In this document: in pieces, positions 9,744 to 17,557 of the stretch
How positions within the stretch are numbered: the stretch's first letter is position 1
Layout of the letters: each line of letters begins with the position of its first letter
Assembly (NCBI GenBank): GCA_919902735.1
Contig: CAKKRM010000154.1
Span: forward strand, 1 to 44,405
Length of the DNA stretch: 44,405 nucleotides
Direction: 5' to 3'
From: Anaerolineales bacterium
GTDB lineage: Bacteria; Chloroflexota; Anaerolineae; Anaerolineales; Villigracilaceae
The notes under the pieces: model-generated
The model's database searches: none
What the model was told of the DNA's origin: nothing
What the model saw: only the letters and a program-made list of their open reading frames with translations
Position numbers and translations under genes: made by a program

Positions 9744-9772
9744 TTGTCTTAAGTCCACCTGACCTGTATAAT
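9744..9772 (+). promoter_or_regulatory. Promoter of the first AOR gene
   Basis: A -35 TTGTCT (9744-9749), a 17-nt spacer and a perfect -10 TATAAT (9767-9772) predict a transcript start near 9779. That gives a leader of about 28 nt carrying the GGAGG at 9797-9801. Confidence 0.6.
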
Positions 9773-9806
9773 TAAAAAATCACTAAATTCACCCATGGAG
9801 GATGTC

Positions 9807-11714
9807 ATGCCCAACGGTTATAACGGAAAGATTCTGCATGTTGATTTGTCGAGCGGCACGCTGACGGTGGAGGAGCCGCACGAGGCTTTTTACCGCAAGT
9901 ATCTTGGCGGCAGCGCCATGGGGATGCATTACATTTTGCGGGATATGCCGAAAGGCGCGGATGCGCTTAGCCCTGAGAATGTGTTGACGTTGATGGCAGG
10001 CGTGACGACGGGCGCGGCCATCTCAGGCCAGAGCCGTTTGAATGCGAATGCGAAATCGCCGATCAGTGGCGGCATTGGCGATTCGCAAAGCGGCGGGTTT
10101 TTCCCCGCCGAGTTGAAATTCGCTGGCTTCGATGGAATCGTGGTTAAGGGGAAATCTGCAAAGCCTGTTTATCTGGCGATCATTGACGGAAAATTTGAGT
10201 TGCGCGATGCCGCGCATTTGATGGGCAAGCTGACGGGGGAAGTGGACGACATCATCCACAAGGAAGTGGACCCGAAGGCTGAAATTTTGCAGCACGGCAT
10301 TGGCGCGGAAAATGGCGTGCTGTTCTCGTCGCTGTGTTCCATGTCCAACCGCCACAATGGACGCACGGGCATGGGCCTCGTAATGGCCTCCAAGAATTTG
10401 AAAGCCGTGGTGGTGCGTGGCACGAAGAAGGTGCAACTTGCCGATGCAAAGGCATTGACTGCCTTGAACCGTATCGGCCCCAAGGCTCTTCCTGAAAATG
10501 GCGACATGGACGGCCTTGCCAAGTTCGGTACAGCCGTGGTTGTTTTGTTCAACAACACCATCGGCACTTTGCCGACTCGCAACTATAACGAAGCTCAGTT
10601 CGAAGGCTGCGAGCCGATCAGCGGCGAAAAGATGGCTGAGACCATTTTGAAGGAACGCGATACCTGCTACGCCTGCATTGTCAAATGCAAACGCGTGGTT
10701 GAAATTAAGGATGGCCCGTATCATGTCGATCCGCGTTATGGCGGCCCCGAATATGAAACACTCGGCACCTTTGGTTCCTACTGCGGCGTTGATGATCTTG
10801 CGTCTGTCTCGTTTGCCAATCAGGTCTGCAACGAATACGCAGTTGACTCCATTGCCGCGGGCGCAACGATTGCCTTTGCGATGGAATGCTACGAGAAGGG
10901 TGTCATTACAAAAGAACAAACGGCTGGCCTTGATCTCAAGTTCGGCAATGCCGAAGCCATGCTCAAGGCGCTTGATATGATGGTCAAGGGCGAAGGCGAA
11001 TTTGGCAAGACCCTCGGCCTGGGTTCCGAACGCGCCTCCAAAGTTTGGGGCAAAGGCTCCGATGAATTCCTCATCACCGTCAAAGGCGCAGAGGCTCCCG
11101 CGCACATGCCGCAAGCCAAACGCTCGCTCGCGCTCATCTATGCTGTCAATCCTTTCGGCGCCGATCATCAGTCCTCTGAGCATGACCCATATTACGAAGA
11201 AGGTGTTGGCGATTTCAACCTCGACCGTCTCAAGCAGATCGGCCTTGGGTCACCGCAACCCGCCTACAGCCTCACCGAGGAGAAAGTTCGCTTCGCGTAT
11301 GAGACCGAAGTCTTCTACTCCATGCTCGACTCTGCCGAACTCTGCCAATTCGTCTACGGCCCCACGTGGACGCTCTACGATGGCAAGGACACCGCGCACA
11401 TGGTCAGCTCCGTCACGGGTTGGGATATGACCGTTGAAGAATTGATGGAAGTTGGCCGCCGCCGTTTGGATCTCTTTCGTGTGTTCAATGCCCGCGAGGG
11501 ATTAACCCGCAAGGATGATAAACTGCCAAAGAAATTTTTCAAGCAACTGGCTGGCACTGGCCCGACAGCGGGCTTCGTTCTGACTCACGAGGAAGTTGAC
11601 TCTGCCATCGACACATACTACAAGCTGGCAGGTTGGACCAATGACGGCGTTCCCACCCTTGAGACGTTGAAGAAGCATGACGTGGAATGGGCTGCGGAAT
11701 ATTTGCCCGTTTAA
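9807..11714 (+). CDS. Tungsten-dependent aldehyde:ferredoxin oxidoreductase (AOR)
   Basis: The protein has 635 aa, as expected for AOR. The family carries a tungsto-bispterin cofactor and one [4Fe-4S] cluster, and oxidises aldehydes to acids while reducing ferredoxin. Cluster ligands are visible as CYACIVKC (Cys287, Cys290, Cys294) and the distant Cys513 in LDSAELCQF, which match the CX2CX3C...C pattern of Pyrococcus AOR. The N-terminal domain (NGYNGKILHVDLSSGTLTVE, ISGQSRLN, GGFFPAELKFAGFDGIVVKG) is the pterin-binding AOR_N part. The start is the ATG at 9807 because GGAGG lies 5 nt before it, and the in-frame ATG at 9795 would remove that site. The nearby aminotransferases suggest that its substrate is an aldehyde made by transamination. 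Confidence 0.9.
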   Translation: MPNGYNGKILHVDLSSGTLTVEEPHEAFYRKYLGGSAMGMHYILRDMPKGADALSPENVLTLMAGVTTGAAISGQSRLNANAKSPISGGIGDSQSGGFFPAELKFAGFDGIVVKGKSAKPVYLAIIDGKFELRDAAHLMGKLTGEVDDIIHKEVDPKAEILQHGIGAENGVLFSSLCSMSNRHNGRTGMGLVMASKNLKAVVVRGTKKVQLADAKALTALNRIGPKALPENGDMDGLAKFGTAVVVLFNNTIGTLPTRNYNEAQFEGCEPISGEKMAETILKERDTCYACIVKCKRVVEIKDGPYHVDPRYGGPEYETLGTFGSYCGVDDLASVSFANQVCNEYAVDSIAAGATIAFAMECYEKGVITKEQTAGLDLKFGNAEAMLKALDMMVKGEGEFGKTLGLGSERASKVWGKGSDEFLITVKGAEAPAHMPQAKRSLALIYAVNPFGADHQSSEHDPYYEEGVGDFNLDRLKQIGLGSPQPAYSLTEEKVRFAYETEVFYSMLDSAELCQFVYGPTWTLYDGKDTAHMVSSVTGWDMTVEELMEVGRRRLDLFRVFNAREGLTRKDDKLPKKFFKQLAGTGPTAGFVLTHEEVDSAIDTYYKLAGWTNDGVPTLETLKKHDVEWAAEYLPV

Positions 11715-11742
11715 GATTAGTGACTGGAGATTAGAGATTGGT

Positions 11743-11779
11743 AATTGGGGATGGGATGGTGAATCTCATCCCCAATTTT
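11743..11779. terminator. Terminator between convergent genes
   Basis: An 11-bp stem, AATTGGGGATG (11743-11753) with 11767-11777, is followed by TT. It lies between the AOR and a minus-strand small gene. The text just before it (11715-11740) contains GATTAGAGATTGG, a member of the heptamer repeats seen at 34486-34541. Confidence 0.6.
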
Positions 11780-11788
11780 GTGGAAGAG

Positions 11789-12010
11789 TTAAGCGGTCAC
11801 CAGCGCCTGTTCAACTTCAAGAGGCAGTTCGAGAAATACAAAGTGGCTGTTGTGAAATAGATAATCTTCCCCGCTCTCGTCAATGATCCTTACAAAGTCA
11901 TCTTTTTCGGCGCGTTCATCGGGTATCACTTCGTAGATTTTGCGCGGAATAAGGGACGCTTCATAATCTTTATTGTTGATACAAATAACGTACTTTTTGT
12001 GAGCGCTCAT
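11789..12010 (-). CDS. Small protein of unknown function (second of a pair)
   Basis: This is a 73-aa acidic soluble protein (SAHKKYVICINNKDYEASLI ... IDESGEDYLFHNSHFVFLEL). It has no signal peptide or membrane segment. Proteins of this look (short, beta-rich, with IDESGEDYL) recur as uncharacterised proteins in several bacterial phyla, as I remember. It follows the 78-aa gene on the minus strand after 2 nt, so the two are co-expressed. A toxin-antitoxin role is possible, but no motif proves it. Confidence 0.65.
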   Translation of the reverse strand: MSAHKKYVICINNKDYEASLIPRKIYEVIPDERAEKDDFVRIIDESGEDYLFHNSHFVFLELPLEVEQALVTA

Positions 12011-12012
12011 AG

Positions 12013-12249
12013 TTATTCATCCAGGTAATACTTGATTTTCATGTCTCGTTTGCCAATTCCATGCGCTTCGTACCAGTGAAGTTCGACGCGGCGGAATTGC
12101 CCGTTTGGGATTTTGACTGTTGCAACGCCTTTGAGCTTTCGCCAGCGTCCATGCCCATAAGTTTTCTGTAAATATTCAAGGACGCGGATGCTTGAGCCAA
12201 TCGCTATCGTCTCGATGTTTTCAACGTTGCTAACGATTTCAAAATCCAT
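12013..12249 (-). CDS. Small basic protein of unknown function (first of a pair)
   Basis: This is a 78-aa protein with a predicted helix-strand layout: YLQKTYGHGRWRKLKGVATV followed by VELHWYEAHGIGKRDMKIKY. The block KGVATV...LHWYEAHGIGK looks strongly conserved and is known to me only from hypothetical proteins. The gene is transcribed away from the GABA-type aminotransferase, 72 nt apart, and is coupled to the 73-aa gene (2-nt gap). No function can be assigned. Confidence 0.65.
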   Translation of the reverse strand: MDFEIVSNVENIETIAIGSSIRVLEYLQKTYGHGRWRKLKGVATVKIPNGQFRRVELHWYEAHGIGKRDMKIKYYLDE

Positions 12250-12321
12250 TTCTGAAGTTTAACATGTTGATGAGCGGCGCGCAACCCTGTTAGATGAAAT
12301 TTTCAGTCCCAAAGGAATCTC

Positions 12322-13605
12322 ATGACCGATCAACTCTATCAAGATAATTTTCCCCACATGACTCCCGCCTGGAGCCGCATTTTCAATTTCGTAGCCGAAC
12401 GCGCCGAAGGCGCCTACATCTACACGGACGATGGCAAAAAACTTCTGGACTTCACCAGCGGCATCGGTGTGACGAACACAGGTCACTGCCATCCGAAGGT
12501 CGTGGAAGCCATCCGCGAACAGGCAGGCTTGTTCCTGCACGCGCAGGCCAATATCGTTGTCCACAAACCGATGTTGCAACTCATCGAAGAGATTCGCAAG
12601 ATCGTCCCGCCTTCGATTGACAGTTTCTACTTCGCCAACTCTGGCGCGGAAGCGTTGGAGAATGCGGTCAAAATTGCACGCGCCGCAACGGGCAGACAAA
12701 ATATCATCGTCTTCAACGGCTCCTTCCACGGACGCACCGCCCAAACCATGGCGTTGACCACATCCAAGACAGGGTATCGCACGGGCTTTGGTCCATTGCC
12801 TGCGGGGATTTACGTCTCGCCGTTCCCGTATGCTTTTCACCTGAACATGACCGAAGAACAAGCCTCAGCCTACGCGCTGGAACAGCTTGAATATTTGCTC
12901 GCCTCGCAAACTGCGCCGAAAGACACCGCCGCCATCCTGATCGAATCCGTGATGGGCGAAGGCGGCTACATCGTTCCGCCGACCTCATTCATGAAAGGTC
13001 TGCGTGATATCTGCGACAAGCACGGTATCATGCTCATCTTCGACGAAGTGCAATCAGGCTTCGGACGCACTGGCAAATGGTTCGCTCTCGAACATTTCGG
13101 CGTCATCCCCGATATCATCACCGCCGCAAAAGGCATTGCTTCAGGCATGCCACTCTCTGCTGTTTTCAGCCGCACAGATATTATGAAGAAACTCGACGTC
13201 GGTTCTATTGGCGGAACATATGGCGGGAACGCAGTCGCTTGTGCGGCAGGTGTGGCAACTATCCGCGTGATGAGAGACGAAAAGATGTTGGAAAATGCCG
13301 CAGACAAAGGCATCCAATTGATGACAGGTCTGCGCAAATTCCAGGAAGAATATCCACAGATTGGCGATGTCCGCGGCCTCGGCCTGATGGTCGGCACCGA
13401 ATTCATCGTGGATGGAAGCCAGTCTAAAGCCAAACAGCTTGTCAAAGATGTCATTCATTCTGCCGAAGAAAAAGGTATGTTGCTTCTCTCCTGCGGAACC
13501 TACGACAACACCCTGCGCTGGATCCCGCCGTTGAATGTGACCTCTGAGCAAATTAGCGACGGCTTGAAGATTTTCGGCGAAGCATTGAAGGAAACTGTAA
13601 AATAG
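12322..13605 (+). CDS. gabT: 4-aminobutyrate-type class III aminotransferase
   Basis: This is a PLP-dependent omega-aminotransferase of 427 aa. Key parts are DFTSGIGVTNTGHCHPKVVEAI, FYFANSGAEALENAVKIAR, FHGRTAQTMALTTSK, GEGGYIVPP, LIFDEVQSGFGRTG with Asp241, and AAKGIASGMPLSA with the PLP lysine Lys270. The likely reaction is GABA (or another omega-amino acid) plus 2-oxoglutarate to succinate semialdehyde and glutamate. This would be the step after PatA in putrescine breakdown. AGXT2-like or beta-alanine specificity cannot be excluded. AAAGGA lies before the ATG. Confidence 0.82.
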   Translation: MTDQLYQDNFPHMTPAWSRIFNFVAERAEGAYIYTDDGKKLLDFTSGIGVTNTGHCHPKVVEAIREQAGLFLHAQANIVVHKPMLQLIEEIRKIVPPSIDSFYFANSGAEALENAVKIARAATGRQNIIVFNGSFHGRTAQTMALTTSKTGYRTGFGPLPAGIYVSPFPYAFHLNMTEEQASAYALEQLEYLLASQTAPKDTAAILIESVMGEGGYIVPPTSFMKGLRDICDKHGIMLIFDEVQSGFGRTGKWFALEHFGVIPDIITAAKGIASGMPLSAVFSRTDIMKKLDVGSIGGTYGGNAVACAAGVATIRVMRDEKMLENAADKGIQLMTGLRKFQEEYPQIGDVRGLGLMVGTEFIVDGSQSKAKQLVKDVIHSAEEKGMLLLSCGTYDNTLRWIPPLNVTSEQISDGLKIFGEALKETVK

Positions 13606-13630
13606 TCGAAGGTTGAAAGTCTCAAGACCT

Positions 13631-13668
13631 TTGACCTTTGACTTTTGACTTTTCATTCAGAGTATAAT
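13631..13668 (+). promoter_or_regulatory. TTGAC-rich heptamer repeats and -10 box before the small-gene pair
   Basis: Near-tandem units of the type ACCTTTG/ACTTTTG run from about 13626 to 13652, and each supplies a TTGACY that resembles a -35 box. A TATAAT lies at 13663-13668 and is followed by AGAGG and the ATG at 13686. The repeats set several -35/-10 spacings (12 or 19 nt), none of them ideal. Confidence 0.4.
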
Positions 13669-13685
13669 TTTTAGCAGAGGTAACC

Positions 13686-13988
13686 ATGACACTTAATACT
13701 CTCGAATCCAGCGCCAGACGTTTATTTCCCAACCTTAATCCTGAACAGGCAATTGCAGAATTACTACTTGAAAAGGCGCAAAAAAACCTGATCAAATATC
13801 AAAGCATGGCGCGTCAATTGCAGGAAAAATATCAGGAGACGTTTGACTCTTTTCGCAAGAAAATGCTGGCGGCGGCATTGAACTCCAGCGCCGAGCAGGA
13901 TTACTTTGATTGGGAACTGGCCGTGACTGGCATTGAAGACATGCAGGATGAAATCAAAAAACTCAAGCCCTTGAGCAAAAGGGCATGA
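13686..13988 (+). CDS. Small helical protein, possible antitoxin partner
   Basis: This is a 100-aa protein that looks almost fully helical and partly coiled-coil (AIAELLLEKAQKNLIKYQSMARQLQEKYQETF ... DWELAVTGIEDMQDEIKKLK shows the charged heptad pattern). It overlaps the next gene by 4 nt (ATGA), so the two are translationally coupled. The size, overlap and helical nature fit the first gene of a toxin-antitoxin operon. I do not recognise a named family. Confidence 0.62.
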   Translation: MTLNTLESSARRLFPNLNPEQAIAELLLEKAQKNLIKYQSMARQLQEKYQETFDSFRKKMLAAALNSSAEQDYFDWELAVTGIEDMQDEIKKLKPLSKRA

Positions 13989-14338
13989 ATGTTTCCGATC
14001 TTGCAAATGGCTTGCAGAGGGAACTGAAACGCCGCAAGTATTTTGTCCGCATGGAAATACTCGATCAAACCCTGAGCCTCATAAAAGCGCGTTTGTATAT
14101 TTCCACTGATTTGTTCGTGCAGGTTTATCGGAATGACCGTTTCCAAACCACCAATCTTGTACTGATTCACAATGGAAGCAGGTTATTCGCGCGAGATGAA
14201 GTGGATGGCCGCTGGCACAGGCATGTTCATACCGCGCCTGAAGATCACGATTTCAGTCTTGAAGGCCAACGCGAAATTGAATTGCAGGAATTTTTGGATG
14301 AAGTTGAAAAAATATTGGCAGAATTGAATTTGCCATAG
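13985..14338 (+). CDS. Small protein, TumE-like or toxin-like partner (tentative)
   Basis: This is a 117-aa protein with a mixed fold: a helix (DLANGLQRELKRRKYFV), then strands SLIKARLYISTDLFVQVYRND and NLVLIHNGSRLFARDEVDGRWHRHVH, and a C-terminal acidic helix (LQEFLDEVEKILAEL). The order F-V-x-V-Y-x-N, a mid domain with W-H-R-H-V-H, and a terminal helix is reminiscent of the TumE/DUF6516 toxin-like group, but this rests on memory only. The His-rich strand could be catalytic. It is translated with the 100-aa gene and sits between two aminotransferase genes with no metabolic link. Confidence 0.6.
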   Translation: MNVSDLANGLQRELKRRKYFVRMEILDQTLSLIKARLYISTDLFVQVYRNDRFQTTNLVLIHNGSRLFARDEVDGRWHRHVHTAPEDHDFSLEGQREIELQEFLDEVEKILAELNLP

Positions 14339-14351
14339 GCAAACAATAATC

Positions 14352-15710
14352 ATGACGCAAACTATAAACCGCAAAAAACTAGAATCCCTCCTTGAGCACG
14401 AAGAACAACTCTTTCACAAGAACCATCCCAAATCCTACGAACTGTATCAGCGCGCGCGCAAGTCTTTGCATGGCGGCGTGCCAATGCTGTGGATGATCCG
14501 TTGGGCGGGTTCGTTTCCTGTCTTTGTAAAGGAAGCCAAAGGCGCGCACTTCACCGATGTGGACGGCAACGACTACATTGACTTCTGCCTCGGCGACACG
14601 GGTGCAATGACAGGTCATGCGCCCGAAGCCACCGTCCAAGCCATCACCGAGCAAATCCAAAAAGGCATCACGCTTATGCTGCCGTATGAAGATGTCATCT
14701 GGGTGGGTGAGGAACTTCAACGCCGCTTCAAACTTCCGTACTGGCAATTCGCTCTCACCGCCACCGACGCGAATCGTTTCGCCCTGCGCATGGCTCGTCT
14801 CATCACAGGCCGCCCGAAGATTCTCGTCTTCAACTATTGCTATCACGGCTCCGTGGATGAGACCTTCATCACTCTTGATGAAGAAGGCACGCCCATGCCG
14901 CGCGCCAATAACATGGGTCCGCAAATTGACCCGCGCGAGACCACCAAGGTCATCGAGTTCAACGATATTGGCGCGCTCGAAACGGCGCTTTCTGCCCGCG
15001 ATGTTGCCGCTGTCCTTGCCGAACCTGCCATGACCAACATCGGCATCATTCATCCCAACCCTGGCTATCACGATGCCCTGCGCGAGATCACTCGCAAATA
15101 TGGGACGTATCTCATTATTGATGAGACTCACACGATCTGTGCTGGTCCAGGCGGATACACCGCTTCATACGGTCTTCAGCCTGATTTCTTAACCCTCGGC
15201 AAACCCCTCGCTGGAGGAGTGCCCGCCGCGATCTATGGCTTTACTGAAGAAGTGTCCCAAGCTTTCACGGCAAAACTTTCGGTCGAAGATTCAGATGTGG
15301 GTGGAATCGGCGGTACGCTGGCGGGCAACGCCCTGTCTATTGCGGCGATGAAAGCCACGTTGCAAAATGTTTTAACAGAAGAATTTTATGCAAAGGCAAT
15401 CGCATTGCAGGAAAAATTTACCGAAGGCGTGCAGTCTGTTATCAAAGAGTTTGATTTACCGTGGATCGTCAAGCAATTGGGCAACCGCTCCGAATACTGG
15501 TTCCGTCCCAACCCGCCGAAGAATGGCGGGGAAGCCCACGCCGCCATTGACCCTGAACTCGACCGCTACATGCATCTCTATACCTTGAACCGCGGCATTC
15601 TGATGACGCCTTTCCATAACATGGCATTGATCTCACCTGAGACCACGCAAGCTGACGTGGATCACCATACGAAGGTTTTCAGGGAAGCAGTACAAAGTTT
15701 ATTAGGTTAG
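14352..15710 (+). CDS. Class III aminotransferase, HemL-like subgroup
   Basis: This is a PLP enzyme of 452 aa. It shows LYQRARKSLHGGVPMLW and DVDGNDYIDFCLGDTGAMTGHA in the N-terminal part, YHGSVDE (about 164-170), LIIDETHT with Asp257, and TLGKPLAGGVPAAIYG with the PLP lysine Lys284. The DETHT and GKPLAGG forms resemble glutamate-1-semialdehyde aminomutase and related aminotransferases more than GabT. A true HemL role is unlikely: the protein is longer than usual and no other haem gene is near. More likely it acts on an amino acid or amine and feeds the AOR gene that begins 78 nt later. No clear Shine-Dalgarno is visible before the ATG. Confidence 0.75.
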   Translation: MTQTINRKKLESLLEHEEQLFHKNHPKSYELYQRARKSLHGGVPMLWMIRWAGSFPVFVKEAKGAHFTDVDGNDYIDFCLGDTGAMTGHAPEATVQAITEQIQKGITLMLPYEDVIWVGEELQRRFKLPYWQFALTATDANRFALRMARLITGRPKILVFNYCYHGSVDETFITLDEEGTPMPRANNMGPQIDPRETTKVIEFNDIGALETALSARDVAAVLAEPAMTNIGIIHPNPGYHDALREITRKYGTYLIIDETHTICAGPGGYTASYGLQPDFLTLGKPLAGGVPAAIYGFTEEVSQAFTAKLSVEDSDVGGIGGTLAGNALSIAAMKATLQNVLTEEFYAKAIALQEKFTEGVQSVIKEFDLPWIVKQLGNRSEYWFRPNPPKNGGEAHAAIDPELDRYMHLYTLNRGILMTPFHNMALISPETTQADVDHHTKVFREAVQSLLG

Positions 15711-15726
15711 TTTTGTCGAAGATCAA

Positions 15727-15772
15727 AAGTCGAAAGTCTAACCTGCGACCTTTGACCTTCGACTTTCGACTT
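15727..15772. repeat. Hairpin of AAGTCGAAAGTC type repeats
   Basis: A perfect 12-bp stem (15727-15738 with 15761-15772) has a loop holding ACCTTTGACC, the same heptamer-like text as at 13626-13652. No T-tract follows, so read-through from the aminotransferase into the AOR is plausible. Confidence 0.6.
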
Positions 15773-15787
15773 GTGTGGAGAAAATAA

Positions 15788-17515
15788 ATGGCTGAATACA
15801 AATCCCAGATCTGGCGCATTAATGTCCATGAGCAAACGTTGAAGCGCGAACCTATCCCGCAAACTTGGCAGCGCCTCGGCGGACGTGGCCTTCTCACTCA
15901 CATCCTGCTTGACGAAGTGGATGCGAAGTGTGACCCGCTTGGCCCCGGCAACAAGCTTATCTTCGCGCCTGGCCTTTTGGTTGGGCATATGCTTTCATCC
16001 ACCGATAGAATTTCCATTGGGGGAAAGTCCCCGCTGACGGGTGGCGTCAAGGAAGCGAATGCAGGCGGGCGAACGGGTTATCATATGGCATTTATGGGAA
16101 TTCATGCGTTGATTATCGAAGATGCTCCAAAGGAAAATGGTTATTGGGTTTTGCACCTGTCATTGAATGGTGCAAAGTGGGAAAAGGCTGATGATTTGGC
16201 TGGGCTGGGCGTGTATGCAACTGCCCCGAAATTACTTGAAAAATATGGCGATAAAGTAGCGATTGCATTGATCGGCCCCGGCGGTGAAATGCGGATGAAG
16301 TCTGCGGGGATTCAGAATCTCGATAAGGACAGGATTCCCTCACGCATCGCTGCCCGCGGCGGATTGGGCGCGGTCATGGCCTCGAAGGGATTGAAAGCAA
16401 TCGTGTTCGATCATACCGGCGGGCAGAAGCCTGCCATCGCGAATCCCGAAGCGTTCAAAGTGGCGCAGAAGGATTACACCAAGGCGGTGATGGAACATCC
16501 GCAGTCTGTAACGTACCGTGATTATGGCACGGCGGCGATGGCGCAGTTGACCCAGCAGTTTGCTGGCATTCCCGTTCATAATTTTTCGCGCGGTACTTTT
16601 GACAACGTGGATGCGATTAGCGGAGAGACCCTGCGCGAATTCACATTGACTCGCGGCAAGCCTTCTGACCCTGCTCATGCTTGTATGGCAGGTTGTACTA
16701 TCAAATGCTCGAATGTCTTCGGCGGGGAGGATGGCAAGATCATCGTCTCGCCACTCGAATATGAAACCATCGGTCTGATGGGCACGAATATTGACATTGA
16801 CTCGCTGGATGCAATTGGCCGTCTCAACTGGCACGTCAACGACCTCGGTTTAGACTCGATTGAAATTGGCGGCTCGCTGGGCGTTGCCGCGGAAGCTGGT
16901 CTCATGCGCTGGGGAAGTGAAGAAGATGCTCAGAAATTAATTGACGAAATTCGCGCAGGTACAGAATTGGGTCACGTTCTCGGCGATGGCGCGGTGACGG
17001 TTGGCAAGAAATACAACATCGAGCGCGTACCTGCGGTGAAGGGACAGGCCATGTCTGCGTACGAGCCGCGCTCCATCAAGGGGACGGGTGTCACGTACGC
17101 AACGACTCCGCAAGGCGCTGACCACACTTGCGGGTTGACCATCCGCGCCAAGATCAATCACCTTGACCCCACTCAGCAAAAAGACGCTTCCTTGAATGCG
17201 CAGTTGAACATGGCGGGCTACGATACCATTGGCGCCTGTATCTTCGCAGGTTTTGGTTATGCGGCCACTCCCGATGGCGTGGTGAAACGTCTGCTCCAGG
17301 CGCGCTACGGCTGGGATGACCTGCCCGATAATATTTTGCAGGAACTCGGCAAGCAGACCATCAAAATGGAGCGCGAGTTCAACAAACGCGCTGGCTTCAC
17401 TGCCAAGGATGACCGCCTGCCTGAGTGGATGACGAGGGAAGCCATCCCTGAAAACGGCTCAGTCTTTGATGTGAGCGAGGAGGTGCTCGATCACATTTTT
17501 GACGGGATTGAATAA
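15788..17515 (+). CDS. Second AOR, variant with a CX3CX3C cluster motif
   Basis: This AOR-family protein (575 aa) is shorter than the first one. The N-terminal pterin domain is clear (WRINVHEQTLKREPIP, SIGGKSPLTGGVKEANAGGR, AARGGLGAVMASKGLKAIVF). The iron-sulfur ligands are CMAGCTIKC (Cys299, Cys303, Cys307) plus the distant Cys484 in YDTIGACIF, so the first spacing is X3 rather than the X2 of classical AOR. This spacing probably marks a subfamily rather than a defect, because the fourth ligand and GADHTCG are kept. The substrate is unknown. GGAG precedes the ATG, and the gene lies just after an aminotransferase, which suggests oxidation of the aldehyde that enzyme makes. Confidence 0.85.
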   Translation: MAEYKSQIWRINVHEQTLKREPIPQTWQRLGGRGLLTHILLDEVDAKCDPLGPGNKLIFAPGLLVGHMLSSTDRISIGGKSPLTGGVKEANAGGRTGYHMAFMGIHALIIEDAPKENGYWVLHLSLNGAKWEKADDLAGLGVYATAPKLLEKYGDKVAIALIGPGGEMRMKSAGIQNLDKDRIPSRIAARGGLGAVMASKGLKAIVFDHTGGQKPAIANPEAFKVAQKDYTKAVMEHPQSVTYRDYGTAAMAQLTQQFAGIPVHNFSRGTFDNVDAISGETLREFTLTRGKPSDPAHACMAGCTIKCSNVFGGEDGKIIVSPLEYETIGLMGTNIDIDSLDAIGRLNWHVNDLGLDSIEIGGSLGVAAEAGLMRWGSEEDAQKLIDEIRAGTELGHVLGDGAVTVGKKYNIERVPAVKGQAMSAYEPRSIKGTGVTYATTPQGADHTCGLTIRAKINHLDPTQQKDASLNAQLNMAGYDTIGACIFAGFGYAATPDGVVKRLLQARYGWDDLPDNILQELGKQTIKMEREFNKRAGFTAKDDRLPEWMTREAIPENGSVFDVSEEVLDHIFDGIE

Positions 17516-17518
17516 TAA

Positions 17519-17557
17519 AAACCTCCGAGGTCTTCAAGACCTCGGAGGTTTGCTTTT
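17519..17557. terminator. Bidirectional terminator between convergent genes
   Basis: A 16-bp perfect arm, AAACCTCCGAGGTCTT (17519-17534), pairs with 17536-17551, with T-rich flanks on both strands. It ends both the AOR and the minus-strand protease gene. A sister element (AAACCTCCGAAGTCTT) is at 31580-31612. Confidence 0.85.

Noticed and set aside
10023-11183. Long minus-strand open frame opposite the AOR
   Set aside because: It is an antisense shadow of a clear coding gene (His/Ala-rich, no motif, no ribosome site). Similar shadows opposite patA (1819-2817) and the permease (37406-38347) were left out for the same reason.
14352-15710. Glutamate-1-semialdehyde aminomutase (hemL)
   Set aside because: The protein is longer than usual, has GKPLAGG around the lysine, and has no haem genes nearby. 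The AOR and amine context favours another aminotransferase role.
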